From: CAYPHY01 sp964410625
Lineage (GTDB): Bacteria; Chloroflexota; Anaerolineae; Promineifilales; Promineifilaceae
NCBI GenBank assembly: GCA_964410625.1
Contig: CAYPHY010000004.1
Span: 186,001 to 250,000, forward strand
Length of the DNA: 64,000 nucleotides
Direction: 5' to 3'
The position numbers were made by a program, and so were the translations under genes. This document shows positions 51,723-60,677 of the stretch, piece after piece; position 1 is the stretch's first letter; the number at the start of each line of letters is the position of its first letter. The notes under the pieces are model-generated. The model made no database searches. It saw nothing but the letters and a program-made list of their open reading frames with translations, and was not told the DNA's origin.

Positions 51723-53126
51723 TTAGACCTCGTAACTAAGGATGAACAGCAGATCGTTTACATTGGTTCCCGTCGAGCCAATCACAATGTGGTGTAAATC
51801 GGAATTTCGTTTTTCCTCTCCGCTTTCCGACTCCTCTGCCCCTCCGCCCCTCTGCTCCCCAGCAAGAATCTGCTCATCCAATTGTTGAAAAAAATGGTAA
51901 CTGTCATTGTTGGCTAAGAACTGTTGTGGGTCGAGTCCAAAGCGGCGGCCGAACCCAGCCGTCTCTCCGCTAACGACCGCACCAGCAGCCCCTGTTGGCC
52001 CATCTTCGCCATCCGTGCCGAAACCGGCAACAACCGCATGGGGTTGGCCGTCCAGCGCAATAGCCGCCGCCAGCGCCAACTCCTGGTTACGGCCGCCCAG
52101 CCCATCACCATGCACCGTCACCGTTGTCTCGCCGCCCATGATGAGGCAATGGCCTGGAGCAAGGTCACAGGCCAGTGCCGCCGCCACCTTGCCCACCTCA
52201 CGCGCCTCCCCTTCCAAACGACAGGTAAGCACCTGGGTTACAAACCCCAATTGCATCGCCCGCACCTGCGCCGCCACGGCCGCTTGGCGCACATCACCAA
52301 CCACAAAGTTACATACCCTGTTTCCGGCCGGAGCTTTGCCATATTGCGTTTGGCGCAAAGCCTCGGCCAACCGCTGCCAGCGTTCCCGGCCAACCTGGGT
52401 AGCAATGTCATAATGGCCCAACACTTCCGCCGCATAGGGCGCAGGTGCATCCTCTTCCTCTTCAACCGTCGGCCCGCTGCCAATAAACTCCAACGGATTG
52501 CCCACCACATCACTGAGGATCAGCCCAATACAGGTGGCCGGAGCAGCCATTGCCGCCAGCCCTCCCCCTTTCACCCGGTCTAATTGGCGGCGCACGGTAT
52601 TTAGCTCGTTGATCGTGCAGCCGCTGCCAAGCAGTGCGGCCAACAATGCCTGCCAATCTTCCAACGGGATCATCGGCTGGGTCATCAACGCCGATGCCCC
52701 ACCAGAGATAAGGCAAAGCACCAAATCCTCAGATGTAGTATGCTTGAGCATCTCCACAACGGCCGTCGCCCCTTCAACGCTCTGCTCATCCGACACCGGA
52801 TGTCCGGCGGCAAAAAGGCGCAAACGGCCGTCATCCACCTCAGCACCCCAATCCCGTTCCGATTTTTTATAAATCACCACGCCCGTTGCCAGCTCGTCGC
52901 CCACCACATCCAGGGCTGCTTTTGCCATCGGCACCGACGCCTTACCCACGCTGACCAGAAACACCCGTCCCTGGCCCAGATCAATACGCTCTTGCTCAGC
53001 AACGATCAGCGTTTGCCCCTCGCGGCGCAAGGCACGGCCGACACAAGCAGCGGGGTCGGCCGCTCCCAGCGCCGCTTGAATCAATGCACCAACATGTTGG
53101 TGATAATGTTGTCGTCTTGGTTTCAT
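51723..53126 (-). CDS. Glycerate 2-kinase, MOFRL-family
   Basis: The 467-residue protein has the DUF4147/MOFRL plan: VFLVSVGKASVPMAKAAL, VLCLISGGASALMTQP, IGLILSDVVGNPLEFIGSGPT and CLIMGGETTVTVHGDGLGGRNQELALAAAI, GFGTDGEDGPTGAAGA. It phosphorylates glycerate, usually to 2-phosphoglycerate, linking photorespiratory or serine-cycle carbon to glycolysis. It is the first gene of a pair with the phosphohexomutase and is divergent from psuG. Confidence 0.93.
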   Translation of the reverse strand: MKPRRQHYHQHVGALIQAALGAADPAACVGRALRREGQTLIVAEQERIDLGQGRVFLVSVGKASVPMAKAALDVVGDELATGVVIYKKSERDWGAEVDDGRLRLFAAGHPVSDEQSVEGATAVVEMLKHTTSEDLVLCLISGGASALMTQPMIPLEDWQALLAALLGSGCTINELNTVRRQLDRVKGGGLAAMAAPATCIGLILSDVVGNPLEFIGSGPTVEEEEDAPAPYAAEVLGHYDIATQVGRERWQRLAEALRQTQYGKAPAGNRVCNFVVGDVRQAAVAAQVRAMQLGFVTQVLTCRLEGEAREVGKVAAALACDLAPGHCLIMGGETTVTVHGDGLGGRNQELALAAAIALDGQPHAVVAGFGTDGEDGPTGAAGAVVSGETAGFGRRFGLDPQQFLANNDSYHFFQQLDEQILAGEQRGGGAEESESGEEKRNSDLHHIVIGSTGTNVNDLLFILSYEV

Positions 53127-53270
53127 TGGCTATCTTTCCTGCGGACAAAGAGTATATCATAGCCTCTATTCGTGCGAAAACCACAGCAGATTGGGAATTA
53201 GCGGGATAGGAGCTTATTGTTTGGGAGCTTATTGTTTGTTGGTCGCGACGCTTCTGAGTAGAATCTGCTC

Positions 53271-54188
53271 ATGGATTACCCACTGACCATCTCCCCCACC
53301 CTACAAGAGGCATTGGCCCACCGGCAGCCCGTTGTCGCTCTGGAAAGCACAGTGATCACCCACGGCCTCCCTTATCCGCAGAACGTGGAAACGGCGACGA
53401 TGATGGAAGCGGCCGTGCGCGAGGGCGGCGCCCTGCCTGCAACCATCGGCATAATTCGCGGCGAAATCATCGTCGGGCTAACCGCCGAACACATCGAATA
53501 TCTCGGCCGCCAGGCTGGAAAAGAGACCGTCCGCAAATGCAGCCGCCGCGACCTGCCATTGACCGTCGCTCGCCGGGAAGATGGCGCCACCACTGTCGCG
53601 GGGACGATGATCATCGCCCGGATGGCTGGTATTGAGTTGTTTGCCACCGGTGGGATTGGCGGCGTCCATCGCGGACACCCCTTTGATGTCAGCGCCGATT
53701 TAATCGAACTCGGCCGCACCCCCGTAACCGTCGTCTGCAGCGGCGCGAAATCCATTCTAGACCTACCGGCCACACGTGAAGTATTGGAAACGCAAGGCGT
53801 AGCCATCATCGGCTACCAGACCGATGAACTCCCCGCCTTCTTCACCCGTCGCAGCGGGCTAACGGCCGATATTTGCCTGGAATCAGCGGCCGAAGTCGCC
53901 ACGATTATCCAAGCACGGCAATCGCTACAACTGCAAAGTGGGATGTTAGTCACCGTCCCCGTTCCCGTCGAGGCAGCACTGGACGATGCGGAAATGGAAG
54001 CGCTGATCGCCCAGGCAACGGAAGAGGCGGATCAACTGGGGATTCACGGAGCGGCCGCTACGCCCTGGTTGCTAAACCGCATTCGAGAATTGACCGGCGG
54101 CCGTAGCCTGCAAGCGAACGTCGCTCTGTTACGCAACAATGCCCTTGTCGCAGCGCAAATTGCGACTCAATTGAGTAAGTTAAGCTGA
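53271..54188 (+). CDS. psuG: Pseudouridine-5'-phosphate glycosidase
   Basis: The 305-residue protein matches PsuG over its length: VVALESTVITHGLPYPQN, GGALPATIGIIRGEIIVGL, the lysine/glutamate region TVRKCSRRDLP, ATGGIGGVHRG and VCSGAKSILDLPATREVLETQG. It reversibly breaks pseudouridine 5'-phosphate to uracil and ribose 5-phosphate. A separate pseudouridine kinase (psuK) does not adjoin it; the PfkB-type kinase at 59707 is a remote candidate. It converges with the small gene 54190-54522, separated by one base. Confidence 0.95.
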   Translation: MDYPLTISPTLQEALAHRQPVVALESTVITHGLPYPQNVETATMMEAAVREGGALPATIGIIRGEIIVGLTAEHIEYLGRQAGKETVRKCSRRDLPLTVARREDGATTVAGTMIIARMAGIELFATGGIGGVHRGHPFDVSADLIELGRTPVTVVCSGAKSILDLPATREVLETQGVAIIGYQTDELPAFFTRRSGLTADICLESAAEVATIIQARQSLQLQSGMLVTVPVPVEAALDDAEMEALIAQATEEADQLGIHGAAATPWLLNRIRELTGGRSLQANVALLRNNALVAAQIATQLSKLS

Positions 54189-54189
54189 C

Positions 54190-54522
54190 TCAGGCTGGGA
54201 CGCTCTCTTGATGAGATTGATGCTCTAGTAAAGCTGGCACTTGAACCAGAATGTCGAGATACCACCACCATTCGTTTGCGGCAGGTTGTCGTCTTTGTCG
54301 TTCTTCGCTAAGGTCAACAAAACGGCTCAGTTCAGCAAAGAATTGATCGGCAGCCATTACTAACTTGCGATCCGCTTCAGCCAACACTTTTTGCTCTCGC
54401 GGCGTCAGTTGTTGCTCAATCTTCGCTAATTCGCTGCGAGTTTTAAGCATCTGGAAATGTTCAATACCGCTAACATCAGGGTAGTCAACGTCTATCCGGT
54501 AATTCTTCAACAATTGGTTCAT
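54190..54522 (-). CDS. Small helical hypothetical protein
   Basis: The 110-residue protein is mostly helical and charged, with a coiled-coil-prone middle (ELAKIEQQLTPREQKVLAEA) and an aromatic stretch NEWWWYLDILVQV. It resembles no family I can name. Its stop lies two bases from psuG on the opposite strand. The start ATG has no strong ribosome site. Confidence 0.55.
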   Translation of the reverse strand: MNQLLKNYRIDVDYPDVSGIEHFQMLKTRSELAKIEQQLTPREQKVLAEADRKLVMAADQFFAELSRFVDLSEERQRRQPAANEWWWYLDILVQVPALLEHQSHQESVPA

Positions 54523-54574
54523 GATACAAACGCAATCATACGAGTACGCAGAGTTTTTGTTGACCAGCCTTGTA

Positions 54575-54632
54575 GCACGGGTTGTTTACCCGTGCGTCGG
54601 TCAGGGTCTGGTATAGAAAACCCAACCAGACC
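54575..54632. repeat. Two small palindromes upstream of the beta-propeller gene
   Basis: GCACGGGT/ACCCGTGC (54575-54582 and 54588-54595) and GGTCTGGT/ACCAGACC (54605-54612 and 54625-54632). The first has the same outer arms as the palindrome at 18874-18896. Confidence 0.6.
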
Positions 54633-54708
54633 TATAGTAGCCAACGTATCAACAACTTTTCCGCACACCCGTTATACGATCCACCTTAGGACACATTAGG
54701 AGAAAACC

Positions 54709-55935
54709 ATGCGCTCGCCTGTTGTTCGTCTCTTTCTTTCTCTCTTCATATTATTGTCCATTCTAACCGCAACGGCCGTCTCCCGCACTCCAGTCAAAGG
54801 ACAAAACGGTGGCACTGTCTACATCCCTATCGCCGGTAGCGACCCTCGACTGGCTCCACTACCAGCGGTAGCCGCCAGCTTCCCGCTAACCAACGGCCGT
54901 TGTCCCTATCAAGCCGTCTATAATTCCACCTCCGGCTATGTCTACGTTGCCAATGAAGAAAGCGACAATGTCAGCGTGATCAAAGACGGAATCTATTTGG
55001 GCGAGGTCGCGCCGGGGGTGTGGACGAAGATGCTCGGCTCCCATCCCAACAACGACACCGTTTATGCTTCCGGCATACGGACCGGTATTTCCATTCTGCA
55101 TGGCACTACCCGAACGGCGCTGTTACCTGCCTTCTACGAACCTCATACGGTCGTGATCAACACAACCAACGGCTATACCTATATCAGCGATCTGGCAGGC
55201 CACATCCTGATCATTAAGGATGAACAAATCGTCAAAGACATAGCCGTCCTCGATGATATCGGTGATTCGCTCGGCTGGTTGCTAGCCGGTGATTTCGATG
55301 CCACTACCGGCCTGACCTACTTTGCCTCCTGGGAGCATGGGCAAATCATCGTCTTAGACGGCCTGGAATTAGTGGAGCGTTTCAGCTATGGCGGGGTGGG
55401 CGCGGCCGATATGGTCATTGACCCCCACCGCCGCTGGATGTATATCGCCAATCAACGCCCCGGCGAAGAACCCGGCCTCTCCTGGGCCAATATCGCTGTA
55501 CTCAATCTGGACACCAGAGCAACCTACTTACCAGCTACCTCACAACAATCACGCAACGTGGCCCTAGACCCAACTTCCGGCCTGGCCTATTTCACCAACT
55601 ATCTCGACAACACCATCACCATCATGCAAGGGCCAACAGAAGTCGCCACCCATTTTGTTGGCGAAGCACCCTGGGGCGTTGAGGTCAATCCCAACACCGG
55701 CTATGTCTACGTGACCAATTCCGGGGAAAAGTCAGTCTCCATTTTGCGTGATGGACAAATGTTGTCCACCATTGAATTGCCCAACGACGGGGATGTGCGT
55801 GAACCGTGGGGCATTGCCGTTGACACCAACGAAAACCTGGCCTACATCATTCGGAAAAATACCCGGCTACGCTCGAACAGCGATCAGTGGGCATATACCG
55901 AATGCCTGATCCCCTGGGCCACCGTTTTAAGATAG
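54709..55935 (+). CDS. Secreted YncE-like beta-propeller protein
   Basis: The 408-residue protein has a signal peptide (about residues 1-30) and then six or so repeats of the form NPTTGYVYVTN...V.ILRDG, e.g. YNSTSGYVYVANEESDNVSV and NPNTGYVYVTNSGEKSVSIL. This is the YncE/NHL-like seven-bladed propeller pattern found in secreted binding or scaffold proteins. GGAG lies eight bases before the ATG. The ligand is unknown. Confidence 0.88.
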   Translation: MRSPVVRLFLSLFILLSILTATAVSRTPVKGQNGGTVYIPIAGSDPRLAPLPAVAASFPLTNGRCPYQAVYNSTSGYVYVANEESDNVSVIKDGIYLGEVAPGVWTKMLGSHPNNDTVYASGIRTGISILHGTTRTALLPAFYEPHTVVINTTNGYTYISDLAGHILIIKDEQIVKDIAVLDDIGDSLGWLLAGDFDATTGLTYFASWEHGQIIVLDGLELVERFSYGGVGAADMVIDPHRRWMYIANQRPGEEPGLSWANIAVLNLDTRATYLPATSQQSRNVALDPTSGLAYFTNYLDNTITIMQGPTEVATHFVGEAPWGVEVNPNTGYVYVTNSGEKSVSILRDGQMLSTIELPNDGDVREPWGIAVDTNENLAYIIRKNTRLRSNSDQWAYTECLIPWATVLR

Positions 55936-55944
55936 TCAGGACTT

Positions 55945-56020
55945 ACGCACTTTGACACGAATGACACGGAAATAGAAGGCAAAATTCGTCTCATTCGTGT
56001 CATTCGTGTCGAAAAAAGTT
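55945..56020. repeat. Stop-proximal hairpin repeat, CGAATGACACG family
   Basis: The left arm GACACGAATGACACG pairs with the right arm CGTGTCATTCGTGTC around an AT-rich loop. It begins about ten bases after the propeller stop codon. Confidence 0.75.
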
Positions 56021-56067
56021 GTTACCGGCATAGGCCTTATAGTGTGTCGCCGATTATTGCATCAAAC

Positions 56068-56096
56068 TTGACAGTTTACAGGGCATTGGATAAAAT
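56068..56096 (+). promoter_or_regulatory. Promoter for the tRNA-Phe/Gly/Cys cluster
   Basis: A perfect TTGACA (56068-56073) and TAAAAT (56091-56096) are 17 bases apart, 40 bases before the first tRNA. Confidence 0.85.
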
Positions 56097-56135
56097 TCGC
56101 AATGTAAGTAACAACAACTGCTTGGTCCCTCTCTC

Positions 56136-56208
56136 GCCGGGATAGCTCAGTTGGTAGAGCACTGCACTGAAAATGCAGGTGTCCCCAGTTCGAGTCTGGG
56201 TCCTGGCA
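56136..56208 (+). tRNA. tRNA-Phe (anticodon GAA)
   Basis: A complete cloverleaf is visible: acceptor GCCGGGA/TCCTGGC (one G-U pair), D arm GCTC/GAGC, anticodon stem CTGCA/TGCAG around CTGAAAA, and T arm CCCAG/CTGGG. CCA is not encoded. Confidence 0.97.
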
Positions 56209-56226
56209 CTCAATAGACAGCAATTG

Positions 56227-56298
<72 letters not shown>

Positions 56299-56307
56299 CT
56301 AACAAGA

Positions 56308-56340
56308 ACGGCAGGCTTTATCCAAAGCCTGCCGTCTTAA
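56308..56340 (+). terminator. Hairpin between tRNA-Gly and tRNA-Cys
   Basis: A 12-base perfect stem (ACGGCAGGCTTT at 56308-56319 with 56324-56335) closes a four-base loop and is followed by CTTAAC. There is no good T-run, so it may be a processing or attenuation hairpin. Confidence 0.5.
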
Positions 56341-56345
56341 CTTAC

Positions 56346-56416
56346 GGCGACGTGGCCGAGTGGTTAGGCAGGGGTCTGCAAAACCCCGTACACCGGTTCA
56401 AATCCGGTCGTCGCCT
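56346..56416 (+). tRNA. tRNA-Cys (anticodon GCA)
   Basis: Acceptor GGCGACG/CGTCGCC, D arm GCC/GGC, anticodon stem GGGGT/ACCCC around CTGCAAA, and T arm ACCGG/CCGGT. The last tRNA of the cluster, followed by a terminator. Confidence 0.95.
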
Positions 56417-56432
56417 CTTTGGCGGCTTCACA

Positions 56433-56470
56433 AGCTCTTGCCTCGGCAAGGGCTTTCTTTTTTCTTTTTG
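56433..56470 (+). terminator. Rho-independent terminator after the tRNA cluster
   Basis: A ten-base stem with one mismatch (AGCTCTTGCC at 56433-56442 with GGCAAGGGCT at 56445-56454) is followed by TTCTTTTTTCTTTTTGG, a strong T-tract. Confidence 0.85.
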
Positions 56471-56542
56471 GTCTGCAAATCTTGCACGAATTGGATAAAG
56501 CCATTGCCCTGTTTGCAGATCCTTTCATGGAGAGACCCAACA

Positions 56543-58273
56543 ATGACCCAACTAGATATACCGGTTGCAGTTGATGGCGTTGATGCCAGCCAATGGCAAA
56601 GCTTCGCGCCTTATTTCCAGGCATTGCAAGAACGGCCGCTAGATGCCAGCAACGCCCGTCAATGGCTCCAGGATTGGTCGAAATTGACCGCCCTCGTCCG
56701 CGAGGCAGCAACGCTGGTCTATATCAACAAGACATTGGACACCACCGACGAACAACGCGAAAAAGCGTTCTTAGCCTATGTTGAACAGGTGGAACCGAAA
56801 CTACGCACGGCCGAACAAGCCCTAAAGGAGCGAATGTTGTTGCTGGTTGATGACGGCGTTGATCTCGGTGATGACATGGCCCTGATTGTCCGCCAAATGC
56901 GTGCCGAAGCCGATCTGTTCCGCGAAGCCAACATCCCTTTGCTGACGGAACTGACCAAACTTGCCAACGAATATGACAATGTAACCGGGGCATTGCAGGC
57001 GGAGTGGAACGGTGAATCACTCAATCTAAACCAGTTGGCGGCCTTGTTGCAGGAAAAGGACCGCGACGTACGCGAACGCGCCTGGCTGGCGATTGCCGAC
57101 TTGTGGTTGGGCCAACGTGATGTGCTGAACCAGCAATATAGCAAGATGCTGGCTCTGCGGCAGCAGGTGGCGGAAAATGCCGGTTTGCCTGACTATCGCG
57201 ACTATGTTTTTCGCGAATACGGCCGCTTCGACTACACCCCAGAAGATTGCTACACCTTCCATGAAGCCATTGAAGCCGCCGTCGTCCCCGCCGCCTCACG
57301 TATCTACCAACGCCGCCAGGAACGGTTGGGTCTGGAACAGTTGCGGCCGTGGGATGTCCAGGTGGAACCGGGTGATCTCCCCCCTCTGAAGCCTTATCGC
57401 GGCCAAGATCAGTTGATCCAACACAGTCTCGACTTATTTCACAAAGTGGATGCATCGCTCGGCCGCCACTTTGCCGTTTTAGCCGACGAAGAACTGCTCG
57501 ACCTGGACACGCGACCGGGCAAGGCCCTGGGCGGCTATTGCAGCGAGTTACCCCTCCGCAAACGCCCCTTCATCTTTATGAATGGCGTCGGCATCCACGA
57601 CGACGTGCAGACCATGCTGCATGAGGCGGGACACGCCTTCCACTATTTCGAGGCGGCCGCGCGGCAACCCTTTGTCTGGCAAACCTACGCCCCAATGGAG
57701 TTTAGCGAAGTCGCTTCCATGTCCATGGAACTGCTCGCCGCCCCCTACCTGACGCGTGACCAGGGTGGCTTCTATACACCGGGCGAGGCGGCGCGGGCGC
57801 GAATTGAACATCTGGAAGGCATATTGCTCTTCCTGCCCTATATGGCCGTCGTTGACGCTTTCCAGCACTGGGTATACACTCATGCCGCAGAGGCAAGGGA
57901 TGCGGCCGCTTGTGATGCGGTCTGGGACCAACTATGGTCGCGATTCATGCCCGGAGTGGATTGGACAGGGCATGAAGAGTCGCGGATGACCGGCTGGCAT
58001 CGCAAACTCCATATTTTTCAGGCCCCCTTTTACTATATCGAGTATGGCATGGCTCAAATTGGCGCATTGCAAGTATGGCGCAATGCCCTGAGTAGCCAGC
58101 AAGATGCGCTCGCCGACTATCGTTCCGCCCTCTCCCTGGGCGGAACCAGATCGCTACCCGATCTATTTGCCGCCGCCGGAGCCGAATTTCGCTTTGATAC
58201 CCCAACGGTCTCAGCTTTGGTAAAATTAGTTGAAGAGACGATCCATCGCTTAGAACATGAGCGAGACAATTAG
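56543..58273 (+). CDS. M3-family oligoendopeptidase
   Basis: The 576-residue metallopeptidase contains the zinc motif HEAGH in MLHEAGHAFHYFEA (residues ~354-360) and the nearby glutamate in FSEVASMSMELLAAPYL. N-terminal helices and the C-terminal helical domain match the oligoendopeptidase F branch. It degrades short peptides in the cytoplasm. I use ATG 56543 with GGAGAG upstream; the longer frame to 56360 begins inside tRNA-Cys and is not used. A hairpin repeat follows the stop codon. Confidence 0.92.
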   Translation: MTQLDIPVAVDGVDASQWQSFAPYFQALQERPLDASNARQWLQDWSKLTALVREAATLVYINKTLDTTDEQREKAFLAYVEQVEPKLRTAEQALKERMLLLVDDGVDLGDDMALIVRQMRAEADLFREANIPLLTELTKLANEYDNVTGALQAEWNGESLNLNQLAALLQEKDRDVRERAWLAIADLWLGQRDVLNQQYSKMLALRQQVAENAGLPDYRDYVFREYGRFDYTPEDCYTFHEAIEAAVVPAASRIYQRRQERLGLEQLRPWDVQVEPGDLPPLKPYRGQDQLIQHSLDLFHKVDASLGRHFAVLADEELLDLDTRPGKALGGYCSELPLRKRPFIFMNGVGIHDDVQTMLHEAGHAFHYFEAAARQPFVWQTYAPMEFSEVASMSMELLAAPYLTRDQGGFYTPGEAARARIEHLEGILLFLPYMAVVDAFQHWVYTHAAEARDAAACDAVWDQLWSRFMPGVDWTGHEESRMTGWHRKLHIFQAPFYYIEYGMAQIGALQVWRNALSSQQDALADYRSALSLGGTRSLPDLFAAAGAEFRFDTPTVSALVKLVEETIHRLEHERDN

Positions 58274-58340
58274 CAATCGTCAATCTCCAGTCTCTAATCT
58301 CTGAGACCGGAGATTAGAGATTGGAAGAGCGAGAGACTAG
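58274..58340. repeat. Stop-proximal hairpin repeat, GGAGATTAGAGATTGG family
   Basis: The left arm (CAATCTCCAGTCTCTAATCT) pairs with AGATTAGAGATTGG words on the right. It starts directly after the peptidase stop codon. Confidence 0.75.
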
Positions 58341-58346
58341 CTTAAG

Positions 58347-59027
58347 ATGTTGGGTTTAGACGGAGACAACGCGACTTTCCAGCCGAGTCCGGCAATGCGT
58401 GAATACCTGGCCGAGATTTACCGGTTACAGGAGGATTCGCCGACGGTCAGCACCACCAGCCTGGCCGAGCGGCTGGATGTTTCTGCTCCGGCGGTGCCCC
58501 GTATGCTGAAGCGGCTGAAGAGTGCGGGCTATGTGAAGCACGTACCTTACCAGGGTGTGGAGTTGTCGGAGCGCGGCCGCGAGGAAGCCCTACGCGAAAT
58601 CCGCCGCCACCGCACCCTGGAAGTTTTCCTGGTCAATGTGATGGGCTTCACCTGGGATGAAGCCCATGAACATGCCGACAGTCTGAGCATGGGGCTAAAC
58701 GATACGCTGGCAGAACGGATGGCGGAGATGACCGGCCATCCCACGCGCTGTCCCCACGGCGAACCCATCCCCGACCGCGAAGGGCGTCTGCCAGAAGTAA
58801 ACGACATTAGTATCATCAATCTTGGTGTGGGGCATAAGGGCGAAGTCAGTCGCGTGCGTACCCACGACCCAGAGAAGCTGCGCTACTTTGCCAGCCTCGG
58901 CCTCGTTCCCGGCCAGCCAATCGAGATCGTCGGCCGCGCCCCCTTCAATGGCCCCATGCGCCTACGCGTCGGCCGCGAAGAAGTAGTGATCGGCGTCGAA
59001 TTGATGAAATCCCTTTGGGTCTCATGA
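58347..59027 (+). CDS. DtxR/MntR-family metal-dependent transcriptional regulator
   Basis: The 226-residue protein has a winged helix-turn-helix (about 20-75, with TTSLAERLDVSAPAVPRMLKR), the dimer/metal region with RHRTLEVFLVNVMGFTWDEAH, and ligand-like residues in HEHADSLS and CPHGEPIP. A C-terminal FeoA/SH3-like domain (about 150-225) follows. Such regulators bind Fe(II) or Mn(II) and repress metal uptake genes. Neither a metal transporter nor a recognisable DtxR box is visible within the window, so the target and metal are open. Confidence 0.9.
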   Translation: MLGLDGDNATFQPSPAMREYLAEIYRLQEDSPTVSTTSLAERLDVSAPAVPRMLKRLKSAGYVKHVPYQGVELSERGREEALREIRRHRTLEVFLVNVMGFTWDEAHEHADSLSMGLNDTLAERMAEMTGHPTRCPHGEPIPDREGRLPEVNDISIINLGVGHKGEVSRVRTHDPEKLRYFASLGLVPGQPIEIVGRAPFNGPMRLRVGREEVVIGVELMKSLWVS

Positions 59028-59111
59028 AGAGGAGACTGAGAGACTAGGAGATTAAGCGATTAAGTACTCACTCTCTAATAGTCTCTAAGTCTCTTAGTCT
59101 CCCAATCTCCT
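59028..59111. repeat. Hairpin repeat between convergent stops, GGAGACTGAGAGACT family
   Basis: The left arm GAGACTGAGAGACTAGGAGA and the right arm CTAAGTCTCTTAGTCTCCCA are imperfect complements. It fills the whole gap between the stop codons of the regulator and the DivIC-like gene. Confidence 0.8.
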
Positions 59112-59543
59112 TCATTTAGTCGGTTGAGGAGCATCCGTCAACAGCGTCCACCACGCTTGCCAGGGGTGGGCGTTGAGCGCGGGGTCTGGGGTTGGGGGTG
59201 GAAGTGGCGTTGGAGCAGGCGTCACCGCCAGCAACAGCGGCACGACTCGTTGCTCTCCTTCAAGCAGTTGCCCCCCTTCGTCGCGGGCATATTGCGCCAC
59301 ATAATCTTCACTGGTGACATATGCCAGCGTGACTTGTAATTCGACCTGGCGAGTGGATTCGAGCGCGATTTGCGCCTGGAGTGCTTCCCCGCCGCTGCCA
59401 ACAGTGCGCCCCGCCTGTGCCTGCCGATTCAGATCGAGGGCAATGATGATCGCCGCCAGGATGACCAACAACAAGACCACCTGTGGCACACTGAGCAACG
59501 GCCGCCGCCGCAATATTCGTAGATCGAACCACTTACCTTGCAT
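59112..59543 (-). CDS. DivIC/FtsB-like septum-formation protein
   Basis: The 143-residue protein has a short basic cytoplasmic end, one transmembrane helix (about 20-40, VVLLLVILAAIIIAL), a coiled-coil-like stretch and a C-terminal segment EDYVAQYARDEGGQLLEGEQ, which matches the conserved DivIC/FtsB end (xYxExxARExLgxxxxGE). The Pro-rich tail is extra. It probably belongs to the divisome; no other division gene adjoins it. Confidence 0.75.
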   Translation of the reverse strand: MQGKWFDLRILRRRPLLSVPQVVLLLVILAAIIIALDLNRQAQAGRTVGSGGEALQAQIALESTRQVELQVTLAYVTSEDYVAQYARDEGGQLLEGEQRVVPLLLAVTPAPTPLPPPTPDPALNAHPWQAWWTLLTDAPQPTK

Positions 59544-59591
59544 GATTACTCAACATTTTATACGACTTTACGTAATGTTGCAAAACCTCTC

Positions 59592-59658
59592 GTAGAGCGA
59601 TTGTCCTAAATCGCTCAAACAGCGTGGTTGTTCAAGCGATTTAGGACAATCGCTCTAC
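59592..59658. repeat. Perfect 24-bp inverted repeat upstream of the PfkB gene
   Basis: Arms at 59592-59615 and 59635-59658 are perfect reverse complements (ends GTAGAGCGATTG/CAATCGCTCTAC) around a 19-base loop. The arm ends resemble the GCGATTT...CAAATCGC palindromes at 18689 and 48274. Confidence 0.85.
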
Positions 59659-59706
59659 GGGCAGTTATACTGTTTGGCGTGCTTTCGACCGTTCATGTAG
59701 AATTTA

Positions 59707-60552
59707 ATGATGAACTTCAGCGCAGATGTGGACTATGTGGACTATCTAGTTATCGGGCATGTGACCCACGATGTTCTGCCCGAAGGCTTTGCAATTGGCG
59801 GAACAGTTGCTTATTCAGGCGCAGTAGCGCAAATATTAGGCTGCCGCACAGCTGTGCTCACCAGCGCAGCGGCCGATCACGATTGGGCGGCAGCACTGCC
59901 GGGACTGCGGGTCGAGAATGTGCCGTCGGCCGCAACCACAACCTTTGAAAACATCTACACACCACAAGGACGACACCAACGGATTTTAGCAATAGCTGAC
60001 CAACTGACGGCCGAGCATGTACCGCCAACCTGGCACAATACCCCCATTGTCCATTTAGGGCCGGTAGCGAACGAAATTGATCCCAACATAATAGAGTTGT
60101 TTGAAAACAGCTTACTGGGGCTGACCCCCCAGGGCTGGTTACGTCGTTGGACCGCCGAAGGGCAGGTGTATGCGGATCATTGGAAAGCGGCCGAACAGGT
60201 CTTGCCCCGCGCGGCGGCCGTTGTGCTGAGCCAGGAAGATTTGCTAAATGCCGCCATGCTAGCGCATTACTGCCAACTTTCGCGCTTGTTGGTGCTAACA
60301 TCGGGTAAGGACGGCTGCACGGTCTATTGGCGCGGCCAGGTGCGCGACATTCCCGCCCCAAAGGTCACATCCGTCGAAGAAACAGGAGCGGGCGATACCT
60401 TTGCCACCGCCTTTTTTGTCCGTTTGCGCCAGGACCCCGAAGACCCCTATGGAGCGGCCGCCTTTGCCAATCACATCGCCTCCGCCTCCATTACCCAGGT
60501 CGGACTAGAAGCGAAGATGGCGGCAATTCAAGACGTCTTAGACAAGATATGA
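59707..60552 (+). CDS. PfkB-family carbohydrate or nucleoside kinase
   Basis: The 281-residue protein has the PfkB pattern: an early substrate Gly-Gly region (GGTVAYSGAVAQIL), a middle region with KDGCTVYWRGQ, and the C-terminal anion hole ETGAGDTFATAFF with the catalytic aspartate. These kinases phosphorylate sugars or nucleosides; sequence does not specify the substrate. Two start ATGs (59707 and 59710) exist and no clear ribosome site lies upstream. It could serve as the pseudouridine kinase partner of psuG, but they are not adjacent. Confidence 0.85.
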   Translation: MMNFSADVDYVDYLVIGHVTHDVLPEGFAIGGTVAYSGAVAQILGCRTAVLTSAAADHDWAAALPGLRVENVPSAATTTFENIYTPQGRHQRILAIADQLTAEHVPPTWHNTPIVHLGPVANEIDPNIIELFENSLLGLTPQGWLRRWTAEGQVYADHWKAAEQVLPRAAAVVLSQEDLLNAAMLAHYCQLSRLLVLTSGKDGCTVYWRGQVRDIPAPKVTSVEETGAGDTFATAFFVRLRQDPEDPYGAAAFANHIASASITQVGLEAKMAAIQDVLDKI

Positions 60553-60656
60553 GTGAGTGTATTGGTGTATTGGTTTATTGGTATATTTGTTATTGATGTA
60601 TTGGCAATTGCTGTTTAAACCAATAACCAATATACCAGTACACCAATATACGGTTA
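60553..60656. repeat. Stop-proximal hairpin repeat, TATTGGTGTATTGG family
   Basis: The left arm GTATTGGTGTATTGGTTTAT and the right arm ACCAATAACCAATATACCAG are imperfect complements. It starts directly after the kinase stop codon and ends near parA. Confidence 0.8.
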
Positions 60657-60677
60657 CACCATTAAACATTTAATCCA

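Noticed and set aside
56360..56542. Extended N-terminus of the M3 peptidase reading frame
   Set aside because: It begins inside tRNA-Cys and crosses the terminator; ATG 56543 with GGAGAG is the sensible start.
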